Source: Caulobacter vibrioides OR37 (GTDB taxonomy: Bacteria > Pseudomonadota > Alphaproteobacteria > Caulobacterales > Caulobacteraceae). From it: 64,000 bases of DNA. The translations under genes and the position numbers were made by a program. Of this stretch, positions 50,390 through 58,371 are shown one piece after another. Location of the stretch: NCBI RefSeq assembly GCF_000372645.1, contig NZ_APMP01000001.1, forward strand, positions 540,996 to 604,995. Reading direction: 5' to 3'. Under the pieces are notes generated by a model. It did not search any database and was not told the DNA's origin. It saw nothing but the letters and a program-made list of their open reading frames with translations. Positions within the stretch are counted from its first letter, which is position 1. Each line of letters starts with the position of its first letter.

Positions 50390-51001
50390 ATGAGCCAGCA
50401 TCGCCCCCATCGCCTGTCCGACTTCGTCGCCGACCTCTCCGCGCTGCTGGATCGCACCGACGACGAGGCGGTTATCCTGCGCGAGGGCGGCGCCCTGCTG
50501 GCCGAACTCGTGGCCCAGGACGACTGGCTGCCCGAAGCGCAAAGCCTGCCGGATCCTACGCGCTACCAGCAGTATCTGCTGCATCGCGACCCGGCCGCGC
50601 GGTTCTCGGTGGTCAGCTTCGTCTGGGGACCGGGGCAAGCCACGCCGGTTCACGACCATACGGTCTGGGGCCTGATCGGCGTCCTGCGCGGGGCCGAGCT
50701 GTCCCAGGCCTATGAGCGCACGAATGGCGCGCTGAAGGCCTTGGGCCGGGTTCACCGTCTGGAGCCCGGTCAGGTCGAAGCCGTCTCGCCGACCGTCGGC
50801 GACATACACCGCGTCGCCAACGCCTTCGAGGATCGGACCTCGATCAGCATCCACGTCTATGGCGCCGACATCGGGACGGTGAAGCGCTCGACCTACGACG
50901 CCGAGGGCAAGCCCAAGACCTTCATCTCCGGCTACGCCGACGTTCCGCCGCCTCTACTGTTCGATCGCGCCAGCGCCCTGGCCTATGGAGCCGCCGAATG
51001 A
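50390..51001 (+). CDS. Cysteine dioxygenase-type cupin
   Basis: Thiol dioxygenase family protein, 203 aa. Iron ligands H88, H90 (PVHDHTVWG) and H140 (GDIHRV) and the Ser153-His155-Tyr157 triad (SISIHVYG) are all in place; the Cys that crosslinks to Tyr in mammalian enzymes is absent, as in bacterial ones. Members oxidise cysteine or 3-mercaptopropionate to sulfinates. Placed directly after a TonB receptor and before a rhodanese protein, it may convert an organic thiol to a sulfinate. Start overlaps nothing but follows the receptor stop by three bases; its own stop overlaps the next start (ATGA). Confidence 0.9.
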   Translation: MSQHRPHRLSDFVADLSALLDRTDDEAVILREGGALLAELVAQDDWLPEAQSLPDPTRYQQYLLHRDPAARFSVVSFVWGPGQATPVHDHTVWGLIGVLRGAELSQAYERTNGALKALGRVHRLEPGQVEAVSPTVGDIHRVANAFEDRTSISIHVYGADIGTVKRSTYDAEGKPKTFISGYADVPPPLLFDRASALAYGAAE

Positions 51002-52575
51002 CCCTGCCCCTGATCACGCCGCACGAGGTGCGCCGCGACCTGATCGCCCGGCGCGAAATCGCCCTCTTGGACCTGCGCGAGGAGGACCCGTTCGCCAAGG
51101 CCCATCCGCTGTTCGCCTCACAGCTGCCTCTAAGCCGGCTGGAGATCGAGATCCTCGATCGCGTCCCCCGCAAGGCGACCAAGATCGTGCTCTACGATGA
51201 CGCCGAGGGGCTGGTGGCGCCAGCGGCCGAGCGGCTGGCGGCGCTGGGCTACACGAACGTTCACGCCCTGCAAGGCGGCCTCGCCGGCTGGCGGGCGGCC
51301 GGCTACGAGCTGTTCCAGGACGTCAATTCCTACAGCAAGGCGTTCGGCGAGCTGGTCGAGGCGCGACGCCACACGCCCTCGCTTCCGGCCCAAGAGGTCA
51401 AGGCGCGGATCGACGCCAAGGCTGACCAGGTCATCCTCGACGCGCGCCGCTTCGAGGAATACGCCACCATGAGCATCCCGGGCGGCATCAGCACGCCGGG
51501 CGCGGAGCTGGTGCTGCGGGCGCGCGAACTGGCGCCGGACCCGTCCACGACCATCATCGTCAACTGCGCTGGCCGCACGCGCAGCCTGATCGGCGCCCAG
51601 TCGCTGGTGAACGCGGGGCTGCCCAACCCCGTCTTCGCCCTGCGCAACGGCACCATCGGCTGGACCCTGGCCCAGCAGACGCTCGAGCATGGCCAAAGCC
51701 GCAAGTTCCCCAGCGTGGGCGAGCAGACGCTGGAGGAAGCCCGCGCTCGCGCCCGCGACGTGGCCTATCGCGCTGGCGTGCGCAGGGTGGACGCCCAAGG
51801 GCTGGCCGATCTGGCCAAGGACATCGACCGCACCCTCTATCGCTTCGATGTCCGGACGCCCGACGAATACGTCGCCGGCCACATCCCCGGCTTCCGCTCC
51901 GCGCCCGGTGGCCAGCTCGTCCAGGAGACCGATGTCTTCTCGCCGGTCCGGGGCGGCCGCATCGTGCTGGCCGATGACCTCGGTCCCCGCGCGGACATGA
52001 CCGCCTCGTGGCTGGCTCAACTGGGCTGGGAGGTCTACGTGCTGGAAGACGGCTTCGATGGCGCTCTGGAGCGCGGGACCTGGACGCCCAGCCTGCCCGC
52101 CCTCCCCGAGGTCGAGACCATCTCGCCGCGCGACCTGGCCCAGGCCATCGCCGACGAGGCGGTCGTGGTGGTCGACCTGGCGCCCAGTCCGGTCCACCGC
52201 AAGGGCCACGTCCCAGGGGCCTGGTTCGCGATCCGCGCCCAGCTCGATGTCGCCGTGACCCAGGTCCCACCGAACAAGACCATCGTCCTGACGTCTCCCG
52301 ACGGCGCCCTGGCGACCCTGGCCGCGCCTGAGCTGGAAGCCCTCACCGATCGACCGATCCGAGTTCTGGCCGGCGGCACGGAGGCTTGGATCGCCGCGGG
52401 TCGCGCTCTGGAAACGGGTCTGACCCGCGCCGCCAACGCCCCGACGGATATCTATAAGCGCCCCTACGAGGGCACGGACAACGCCGCCGAAGCCATGCAG
52501 GCCTATCTCGACTGGGAGTTCGGCCTGGTCGACCAGCTGGCCCGCGACGGCACGCACGGCTTCTACGTGATCTGA
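50998..52575 (+). CDS. Four-domain rhodanese-like protein
   Basis: A 525-residue protein made of four rhodanese domains (about residues 1-105, 125-235, 265-365 and 375-475). Only the second keeps an active-site Cys: C190 in VNCAGRTRSL. In the other three the loop reads YDDAEG, ADDLGP and SPDGAL, with no Cys. Such tandem rhodaneses transfer sulfane sulfur, the inactive domains having structural or binding roles. The C-terminal 50 residues (from IYKRPYEGTDNAAEAMQAYLD on) are a family-specific tail. It overlaps the dioxygenase gene and is followed eight bases later by a glutathione transferase. Confidence 0.9.
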   Translation: MTLPLITPHEVRRDLIARREIALLDLREEDPFAKAHPLFASQLPLSRLEIEILDRVPRKATKIVLYDDAEGLVAPAAERLAALGYTNVHALQGGLAGWRAAGYELFQDVNSYSKAFGELVEARRHTPSLPAQEVKARIDAKADQVILDARRFEEYATMSIPGGISTPGAELVLRARELAPDPSTTIIVNCAGRTRSLIGAQSLVNAGLPNPVFALRNGTIGWTLAQQTLEHGQSRKFPSVGEQTLEEARARARDVAYRAGVRRVDAQGLADLAKDIDRTLYRFDVRTPDEYVAGHIPGFRSAPGGQLVQETDVFSPVRGGRIVLADDLGPRADMTASWLAQLGWEVYVLEDGFDGALERGTWTPSLPALPEVETISPRDLAQAIADEAVVVVDLAPSPVHRKGHVPGAWFAIRAQLDVAVTQVPPNKTIVLTSPDGALATLAAPELEALTDRPIRVLAGGTEAWIAAGRALETGLTRAANAPTDIYKRPYEGTDNAAEAMQAYLDWEFGLVDQLARDGTHGFYVI

Positions 52576-52583
52576 GGCCAGCG

Positions 52584-53222
52584 ATGACCCTGCAACTCTA
52601 TTTCGCGCCCGGCTCCTCATCCCTCGCGCCCCTCGTGGCGCTGGAGGAGCTCGACATCCCCTATGTCGGCCACCGCCTGGACCTAGCCGCCGGCGATCAG
52701 CGCAAGCCGGAATACCTGAAGGTCAATCCTCGCGGTCGCGTGCCGACCCTTGTGGTCGACGGCCAGCCGGTGACCGAGGTCCTGGCCATTCTGACCTACC
52801 TCGCCCATCGCTACCCCCACAGCGAGCTCCTGCCGCTAGCCGACCCGCTGAAACTGGCCAAGGCCTACGAGGTGATGAGCTGGTTCGCCAGCACGGTGCA
52901 CGTCGCCTTCGCCCAAATCGCGCGGCCGGAGCGCTACGCCGACGACGAAGCGACCAAGGCCGCGCTGGCGACGCCTGGGGAAGCCCGGTTCGCGCGCACC
53001 CTGGCCGACATCGAGCGCCTGGCCCAAGGTCCCGGACCTTGGCTGCTGGGCGATGGCTTCAGCGTCGTCGACGCCTACGCCCTGGTCATCTGGCGCTGGG
53101 CCGAGCGCCGGTCGATCGACACCGCCCTTTATCCAGCTTGGAGCGCCAAGGCCGCCCGCGCCTTCGCGCGCCCCTCGGTCGTCCGCGCCTTGCGAAAGGA
53201 GGCCGCGCCCGTCACCGCCTGA
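52584..53222 (+). CDS. Glutathione S-transferase family protein
   Basis: A 212-residue GST. Thioredoxin-fold N-terminal domain with YFAPGSSSLAPLVALEELD and NPRGRVPTLVVDGQPVTEV, and helical C-terminal domain with LLGDGFSVVDAYALVIWRW. It could cleave a thioether or open a sulfur-containing ring by glutathione conjugation, consistent with downstream dioxygenase and rhodanese handling of glutathione-derived thiols. Same strand and closely spaced with its neighbours; a pair of hairpins follows it before the monooxygenase gene. Confidence 0.9.
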   Translation: MTLQLYFAPGSSSLAPLVALEELDIPYVGHRLDLAAGDQRKPEYLKVNPRGRVPTLVVDGQPVTEVLAILTYLAHRYPHSELLPLADPLKLAKAYEVMSWFASTVHVAFAQIARPERYADDEATKAALATPGEARFARTLADIERLAQGPGPWLLGDGFSVVDAYALVIWRWAERRSIDTALYPAWSAKAARAFARPSVVRALRKEAAPVTA

Positions 53223-53273
53223 TGAGCCTTGCTCATAACCCGCCTCAGAACTCCTCGCTCATCGTCGAGCGAG
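53222..53273 (+). terminator. Two hairpins between the GST and monooxygenase genes
   Basis: ATGAGC-CTT-GCTCAT (53222-53236) overlaps the GST stop, and CTCGCTC-N6-GAGCGAG (53254-53273) follows. Both are perfect. They may reduce read-through or protect the upstream mRNA end; no T tract is present. Confidence 0.4.
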
Positions 53274-53312
53274 CCACGCCCTAACATTCACCCCACCCCA
53301 TTGGAGAACGCC

Positions 53313-54407
53313 ATGAGCGTCGAATTCATCGGTTTCATCGGCACGCAACACGCCTCCGAGATCCACCCGCCGACCGGTCCAGCCATCGACGTGGCCTATG
53401 TCGAGAAGACCGCCCGCGTGCATGAGGACGGCGGCTTCGACCGCGCGCTGGTCGCCTTCCACTCGACGGGTCCGGAAAGCCAGCTGGTCGTGGCGCACGC
53501 CGCCTCGGTGACCAAGCGGCTGAACTTCATGATCGCTCACCGGCCCGGCTTCACCCAACCGACCCTGGCCGCGCGGCAGCTGGCGACCCTGGACCACTTC
53601 ACCGGCGGTCGCGTGGCGGTGCACATCATCACCGGCGCCTCGGACGAGGAGCTCGCCAAGGACGGCGACCACCTGACCAAGGACGAGCGTTACGCCCGCA
53701 CCAGCGAGTACCTGGACATCGTCCGCGCCGAGTGGACCGGCGACAAGCCGTTCGACTACGAGGGCAAGTATTACAAGGTCGACCAGGGCTTTGGCGCGGT
53801 GAAGCCGCTACAGGCGCCGCACATTCCGATCTATTTTGGCGGCTCGTCGGAGGCGGCCATTCCGGTCGCCGGCAAGCACGCCGACATCTTCGCGCTGTGG
53901 GGCGAGACCCAGGCCCAGGTGCGCGAGACGATCGCCCGCGTGCGCGCCGCCGCCGCCAAGCACGGTCGCCAGGTCCGCTTCTCGCTGTCGCTGCGCCCGG
54001 TGATCGCCGACACGGAAGAAGCCGCCTGGAAGCGCGCCGACGAGATCGTCGAGCGCACCAAGGCCCTGCGTGAAGCGGCCGGCCTGCCGACCAGCGGCCA
54101 TCGCCCGCCCAACGCCGGCTCGCAGCGCCTGCTGGACGCCGCCGCCCAGGGCTCGCGACTCGACAAGCGCCTGTGGACCGGCGTCGCCGCCGTCACCGGC
54201 GCGCAAGGCAACTCCACCGGTCTGGTCGGCACGCCCGAGCAGGTCGCCGAGAGCCTGCTGGATTACTACGACCTGGGGGTCTCGACCTTCCTGATCCGGG
54301 GCTTCGATCCGGTCGAGGACGCCATCGGCTATGGCCGCGACCTGATCCCGCTGGTCCGCCAGCGGGTCGCCGAGCGTGACGCCAACCCGACCGCCGTGGC
54401 GAGCTGA
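53313..54407 (+). CDS. FMNH2-dependent alkanesulfonate monooxygenase-like protein (SsuD family)
   Basis: Luciferase-like monooxygenase, 364 aa, start at 53313 with TTGGAG upstream. Motifs of the SsuD/FMNH2-dependent C-S cleaving group include EFIGFIGTQHASE, IAHRPGFTQPTLAARQLATLD, the GGRVAVHIITGASDEE segment and PIYFGGSSEAAIPVAGKHAD. It releases sulfite from a sulfonate with oxygen and reduced FMN. The flavin reductase gene follows three bases after its stop, giving a complete two-component system. Distinct from the NtaA-type enzyme encoded at 32365-33699. Confidence 0.92.
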   Translation: MSVEFIGFIGTQHASEIHPPTGPAIDVAYVEKTARVHEDGGFDRALVAFHSTGPESQLVVAHAASVTKRLNFMIAHRPGFTQPTLAARQLATLDHFTGGRVAVHIITGASDEELAKDGDHLTKDERYARTSEYLDIVRAEWTGDKPFDYEGKYYKVDQGFGAVKPLQAPHIPIYFGGSSEAAIPVAGKHADIFALWGETQAQVRETIARVRAAAAKHGRQVRFSLSLRPVIADTEEAAWKRADEIVERTKALREAAGLPTSGHRPPNAGSQRLLDAAAQGSRLDKRLWTGVAAVTGAQGNSTGLVGTPEQVAESLLDYYDLGVSTFLIRGFDPVEDAIGYGRDLIPLVRQRVAERDANPTAVAS

Positions 54408-54410
54408 GCC

Positions 54411-54929
54411 ATGGCCTATGACGCCGCCTCGCCATCGCGGTCCGCCGCGCCAGCCCAGGCCGATTTCCCAAAGCAGGCTGACTTTAAGGAGGTCTTGGCC
54501 CACTTGGCGGGCGGCGTCGCCATTATTTCCTGCTGGGATGGAGACACCCCGCGCGGCTTGCTCGTCAGCTCGATCACGGGGCTCTCGGTCGAGCCGCCCC
54601 GCTTCCTGTTCTGCGTCCGCAAGGAGGCGGGGTGCCACGACGCCTTGGCGGCCGCGGCCGAGTGCGGCGTGACCCTGCTCAGCGCCGACGACCAGGACGA
54701 AGCCTGGCGCTATGCCAGCTCCGCTCGCGCCTCGGAACGCTTCTCGCCTGAACGCTGGCGGCTGTCTCAGGAGGCTCCGCCCACCTATCTGGGCGGCCTC
54801 GCTCGCGCGCATTGCGTCATCGACAGCGTCGCCGACGCCGGCACGCACTCGATCCTGATCGTCACCGCGAAGGAGAGCACGCTCTCCCCCGCCCGACCGC
54901 TCGTGGCCTGGAACAGGGGCTTCCTTTAG
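54411..54929 (+). CDS. Flavin reductase (two-component monooxygenase partner)
   Basis: A 172-residue FMN-binding split-barrel reductase of the HpaC type. The family motifs are KEVLAHLAGGVAIISC, TGLSVEPPRFLFCVRKEAG and the C-terminal PLVAWNRGFL. It uses NAD(P)H to make free reduced flavin for the SsuD-type monooxygenase encoded just upstream and possibly for the other flavin oxygenases of the locus. Last gene of the operon. Confidence 0.92.
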   Translation: MAYDAASPSRSAAPAQADFPKQADFKEVLAHLAGGVAIISCWDGDTPRGLLVSSITGLSVEPPRFLFCVRKEAGCHDALAAAAECGVTLLSADDQDEAWRYASSARASERFSPERWRLSQEAPPTYLGGLARAHCVIDSVADAGTHSILIVTAKESTLSPARPLVAWNRGFL

Positions 54930-55492
54930 CGTCCCGCGGGAGCGCAAGACAGTTCGACCGCAGCGCACCATCAGCCGACCCTGCCTCCCCTCCAAAAAGG
55001 CGACGCTCAGCACGACTGGCACAGGAGCGCCCGGTCATTCGACCGGGCCAGGCTCCAGACCGTTGTAAAGCAGGTTGAGTACGACAGCGGACAAGGTGGC
55101 CAGCACGACACCCGAGTCCAATAGCGGCGACCGATGCCACTTTCGCCATCGCGACTGCCGTCGTCGAAGCGTCGCGTACAGCCAACATCCTGCTGCCGGT
55201 GCCATCGACGATCGAGCGGGCGGGTATCGCCGGCCACGCCCGCGCGTGAAAGCACGCCGCAACGCTGAGCTGGTCGGTCGCGACGAAGACCGACAGTGTT
55301 CGCGATATCGTCGAGCGCCCGCACGTCGCGCGGCGTTCGGCATTTTCTCAAAATGCCGGAACCAAGGCCCATCCCAACCGGCGTCAACGGTTCGTGCGGA
55401 AAGGACGATTGTCGCTCGAAGACAGAATGAGCGAGCCTTGTGAGGCTCTTAAACGAGCGCGGAACTTGGCGCTGAAGGCTAACCTTGGCATC
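54930..55492. other. Intergenic region with a degraded permease end
   Basis: 563 bases that separate the sulfur locus from the second P450 operon. Apart from the permease remnant on the minus strand, no gene is supported; short frames lack motifs. Confidence 0.55.
55035..55130 (-). pseudogene. Possible remnant of an NCS2 (xanthine/uracil) permease C terminus
   Basis: The minus-strand frame ends LLDSGVVLATLSAVVLNLLY and NGLEPGPVE before a stop. The SG-x-x-L-x-T-x-x-AVVLN pattern is characteristic of the last helix of nucleobase cation symporter-2 permeases. The sequence upstream does not continue as a permease in any one frame, so the gene appears decayed. Confidence 0.4.
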
Positions 55493-56707
55493 TCACGGGA
55501 GCGGAATGTTCACGTCCGCTATCAGACCGGGCGTGGTGAGAACCCCGTTAGCGACCAGAGACTTCCCCCGGGCGAAATCCTTCGCCGCGTTGACGCAGTC
55601 CAGAGCGATAATCCGTCCTTCGCGAAGATAGACGACCGAAAAGCTCTTGGTCGCGGGATCCCCGCGAACGACCTCGACATCGAAGCCGTCCGATAACCCG
55701 ACGGTCAACAGGCGCAGGTCGAACTGGTTCGACCAGAACCATGGCGGAGCATCATGATCTCGCTCACGCCCGGTCAATTCACATGCGACGGTCAGGGCCT
55801 GTTCGTTGGCGTTCGGCACGGACTCTATTCTGACGGCCGTCGGCGAAAACCGAGACTTCCGCGCTGCGCAATCGCCGATGGCGAATACATCGGCCAAGGA
55901 CGTTCTGCAGCGATCGTCGACCAGCACGCCATTGGTCCCGAGCGCCCCGGCTTGCCGCAAGACCTCGACGGCGGGCGCGACGCCGATGCCGACAATCACG
56001 AGATCGGCGGCCAGCCTCTCTCCGGACGCCAGCACAACGCCGTTGACCCTGCCCTCGGCGCCGACCAGACGGCTCACTGTGGAGGCCAGCCGCACATCTA
56101 CCCCGCGGTCGCGATGTTCCGCTTCGTAGAACCGCGACAGGGTCGGCCCAGCCACCCGCGCCAAAAGTCTGTGCTGAGCCTCGATCAGCGTGACGGACTT
56201 ATCGAACTTGCGAAGCACCGCGGCCGCCTCCAACCCGATATATCCGCCGCCGATGATCACCACCCGTCGCGCGGCCGGCAGTTCGGACCGCAAAAGATCA
56301 ACGTCGGCCCGCGTTCGGATTGCATGAACGCCGGCCAGATCGCCCCCCTCGCAATCCAGACGACGAGGTCGTCCTCCCGTGGCCCAGACCAGCGCGCCAT
56401 AACCGAAGCGCTCGCCGCCCGTGGTCACGACCTGCTTGAGGGTTGGGTCCAGGAAATCGACGCGAGCCCCCAAGACAAGGTCAATCGCGCGATCACGCCA
56501 GAACGCCTCGGGCCTCAGGTGCAGCCGCTCGAAGGTCTTGTCGCCGGCCAGATATTCCTTCGACAGCGGCGGTCTTTCGTAGGGCGGCTCCGGCTCGTCG
56601 CCGATAATGGCGATCGATCCGGCGAAGCCGTTCTGGCGCAGCGCGATGGCCGTCTGAGCACCGCCGTGTCCGCCGCCCACGATGAGAACGTCATGGAAGC
56701 GGGCCAT
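55493..56707 (-). CDS. FAD-dependent ferredoxin reductase, second copy
   Basis: A 404-residue putidaredoxin reductase-like protein. FAD motif VLIVGGGHGGAQTAIAL, NAD(P) motif [17 protein letters not shown], and [14 protein letters not shown]. Starts two bases after the ferredoxin stop. It supplies electrons to the P450 encoded at 60735-61979 through the ferredoxin upstream. Paralogue of the reductase encoded at 12223-13461, with about the same length and many identical blocks such as [19 protein letters not shown]. Confidence 0.94.
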   Translation of the reverse strand: MARFHDVLIVGGGHGGAQTAIALRQNGFAGSIAIIGDEPEPPYERPPLSKEYLAGDKTFERLHLRPEAFWRDRAIDLVLGARVDFLDPTLKQVVTTGGERFGYGALVWATGGRPRRLDCEGGDLAGVHAIRTRADVDLLRSELPAARRVVIIGGGYIGLEAAAVLRKFDKSVTLIEAQHRLLARVAGPTLSRFYEAEHRDRGVDVRLASTVSRLVGAEGRVNGVVLASGERLAADLVIVGIGVAPAVEVLRQAGALGTNGVLVDDRCRTSLADVFAIGDCAARKSRFSPTAVRIESVPNANEQALTVACELTGRERDHDAPPWFWSNQFDLRLLTVGLSDGFDVEVVRGDPATKSFSVVYLREGRIIALDCVNAAKDFARGKSLVANGVLTTPGLIADVNIPLP

Positions 56708-56709
56708 GC

Positions 56710-57024
56710 CTATTCCTCGGGCGCGACGCGAACCGTCAGCCCCTCCAACGCGGACGACACCGTCAGCTGACAGGACAGGCGGGAATTTTCCCGCCGATAG
56801 GCGCTGGCCTCGAGCATGTCGCTCTCGTCCGCCTCGGGCGGCGGCAGGGTCTCTCCGCCGGCCTCGACGAACACGTGACAGGTCGCGCAGGAGCAGGAAC
56901 CGCCGCATAGCGCCATGATTTCATCGATGCCGGCGTTGCGGATCGCCTCCATCACCGACAACCCGTTCTCGGCCTCGATCGCGCGCTCCTCGCCGTCGCG
57001 CGAAATAACGATGATCTTGCTCAT
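56710..57024 (-). CDS. [2Fe-2S] ferredoxin, second copy
   Basis: A 104-residue adrenodoxin-type ferredoxin with ligands C40, C46, C49 and C85 ([14 protein letters not shown]). The ATG at 57024 overlaps the stop of a 41-residue reading frame (TGATG). It pairs with the reductase gene downstream and serves the P450 of the same strand. Paralogue of the ferredoxin encoded at 4458-4775. Confidence 0.95.
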   Translation of the reverse strand: MSKIIVISRDGEERAIEAENGLSVMEAIRNAGIDEIMALCGGSCSCATCHVFVEAGGETLPPPEADESDMLEASAYRRENSRLSCQLTVSSALEGLTVRVAPEE

Positions 57025-57149
57025 CACGGCGCCTCGATACGGGTTGCATTGGCCAGGCCGTCGGGACGGGTCGAGCGCTGGCTCGTGAGCCGTCCGTTGT
57101 CACGACCTCCGGCGGCGGGCGCGAATTCGACGATGAAGAGTTCTGGCAT
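57024..57149 (-). CDS. Small ORF coupled to the ferredoxin gene (41 aa)
   Basis: Reading frame from ATG at 57149 (AGGA seven bases upstream) to TGA overlapping the ferredoxin start (TGATG). The peptide starts MPELFIVEFAPAAGGRDNG and ends LANATRIEAP; it has no known motif, no signal and no membrane helix. It may be a translational coupler for the ferredoxin, or the fused ends of a gene that lost its middle. Its spacing and ribosome-binding site support translation. Confidence 0.5.
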   Translation of the reverse strand: MPELFIVEFAPAAGGRDNGRLTSQRSTRPDGLANATRIEAP

Positions 57150-57202
57150 AGGCGATTCCTAGGCGTTCGCGCGTTGATCAAGCTGCGTTTGGGCGATAGG
57201 GA

Positions 57203-57222
57203 TTAAAACGGTCGGACGACCG
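57203..57222 (-). terminator. Intrinsic terminator after the alcohol dehydrogenase gene
   Basis: On the minus strand CGGTC-GTCC-GACCG is followed directly by TTTTAATC, 17 bases after the alcohol dehydrogenase stop. Stem is short but the T run is present, so partial termination before the 41-residue ORF, ferredoxin and reductase genes is likely. Confidence 0.5.
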
Positions 57223-57238
57223 AGAGGGACGGCTCAGG

Positions 57239-58357
57239 TCATGGGACCAGAACGGCCTTGACGACCTCGCCCCGATGTTGGGCGGCGACGGCCGCGTTGA
57301 TCTCCGACAGCGGGAACGTCTTGATCAGTCGGTCGATCGGGAAGCGGCCGGCCTTGTAGAGCGCGACCAGTTCCGGAATGAAAGTATCCAGATCGCTGTC
57401 GCCTTCGATAATCCCGTGGATGCGGTGTCCGTAGGTGATGGCGCTGGCCAGGTTTATCGCGAGCGCGTCCTGCGGGTTCGGCGGCACCCCGACGAGACCC
57501 AGCAGCCCATGACTGCCGAGAGAGGCCAGGGCGCTTTCGACGACATGGACACGTCCGCTGGTCTCGAAGGCGAACTCCACGCCATCGGGCCGAATGGCTC
57601 GGATCGCGGTCACCACATCGCCCGCGGCGGGGTCGATCACGTGCGTGGCGCCGAGATCAAGCGCGAGGGCTCGACGTTCGGCGATGGGCTCGACCAGGAT
57701 GATCGTCGCGCAGCCTTGGACGACGGCCGCCATCACCGCGGCCAACCCGACGGGGCCGCCGCCAAAAACGGCCAGCGAGGACCCCGCCGGACAGGCCAGC
57801 GAACGCATGACGCCGCCAGCGCCCGTCTGGAAGCCGCAACCGAGGGGGCCCAACAGTTCGATCGGCGCCTCGGGGTCGTCGATCTTCACCAGGTTCCGCT
57901 CGAAGGTCAGCGCATGGCTCGCGAAGGAAGATTGGCCAAAGAAATTGGCCGACACCGGCTCTCCGCCGATGCTGAGTCCCGACGTCCCGTCGGCTCGCCG
58001 TCCCGAGTAGTTCAGGACGGGGAACGACTGGCAATAGGACGGCAGGCGCTCTTCGCAGCGCGCGCAGTGTCCACAGCTGGAAAAGCTCATCACCACGCGG
58101 TCGCCGGGCCGGACCTTGGTGACGCCGGCGCCGACCTGCTCGACCACGCCGGAACCTTCATGACCGAGGATCGCCGGGAGGGCGATCGGGATGAACTGAT
58201 CGCGCGCGACGAGGTCGGTGTGGCAAAGGCCAACCCCCAAAATCCGCACGAGCACTTCGTCGTCGCGAGGGTTCTCGATGGTGGCCGTTTCAAGCGAGAA
58301 ATCAGCTCGGGGCGCGCGAGCGACGGCGGCGAGGACGTTCATGGACAGAGCTTTCAT
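57239..58357 (-). CDS. Zinc-dependent alcohol dehydrogenase (class III/aryl-alcohol type)
   Basis: NAD-dependent medium-chain alcohol dehydrogenase, 372 aa. Catalytic zinc ligands are in GVGLCHTDL and GHEGSGVVEQVG, structural zinc ligands in CGHCARCEERLPSYC, and the nucleotide-binding motif is AVFGGGPVGLAA. Start at 58357 is taken; an ATG five codons in is possible. It would oxidise the alcohol formed by the P450 to an aldehyde, which the adjacent aldehyde dehydrogenase takes to the acid. Same arrangement as in terpene-alcohol P450 operons. Confidence 0.93.
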   Translation of the reverse strand: MKALSMNVLAAVARAPRADFSLETATIENPRDDEVLVRILGVGLCHTDLVARDQFIPIALPAILGHEGSGVVEQVGAGVTKVRPGDRVVMSFSSCGHCARCEERLPSYCQSFPVLNYSGRRADGTSGLSIGGEPVSANFFGQSSFASHALTFERNLVKIDDPEAPIELLGPLGCGFQTGAGGVMRSLACPAGSSLAVFGGGPVGLAAVMAAVVQGCATIILVEPIAERRALALDLGATHVIDPAAGDVVTAIRAIRPDGVEFAFETSGRVHVVESALASLGSHGLLGLVGVPPNPQDALAINLASAITYGHRIHGIIEGDSDLDTFIPELVALYKAGRFPIDRLIKTFPLSEINAAVAAQHRGEVVKAVLVP

Positions 58358-58371
58358 GGTTTGGCCGCTGA

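Noticed and set aside
51130..52620. 496-codon minus-strand frame opposite the rhodanese gene
   Set aside because: Antisense shadow with His, Gly and Arg bias; the plus strand has four recognisable rhodanese domains.
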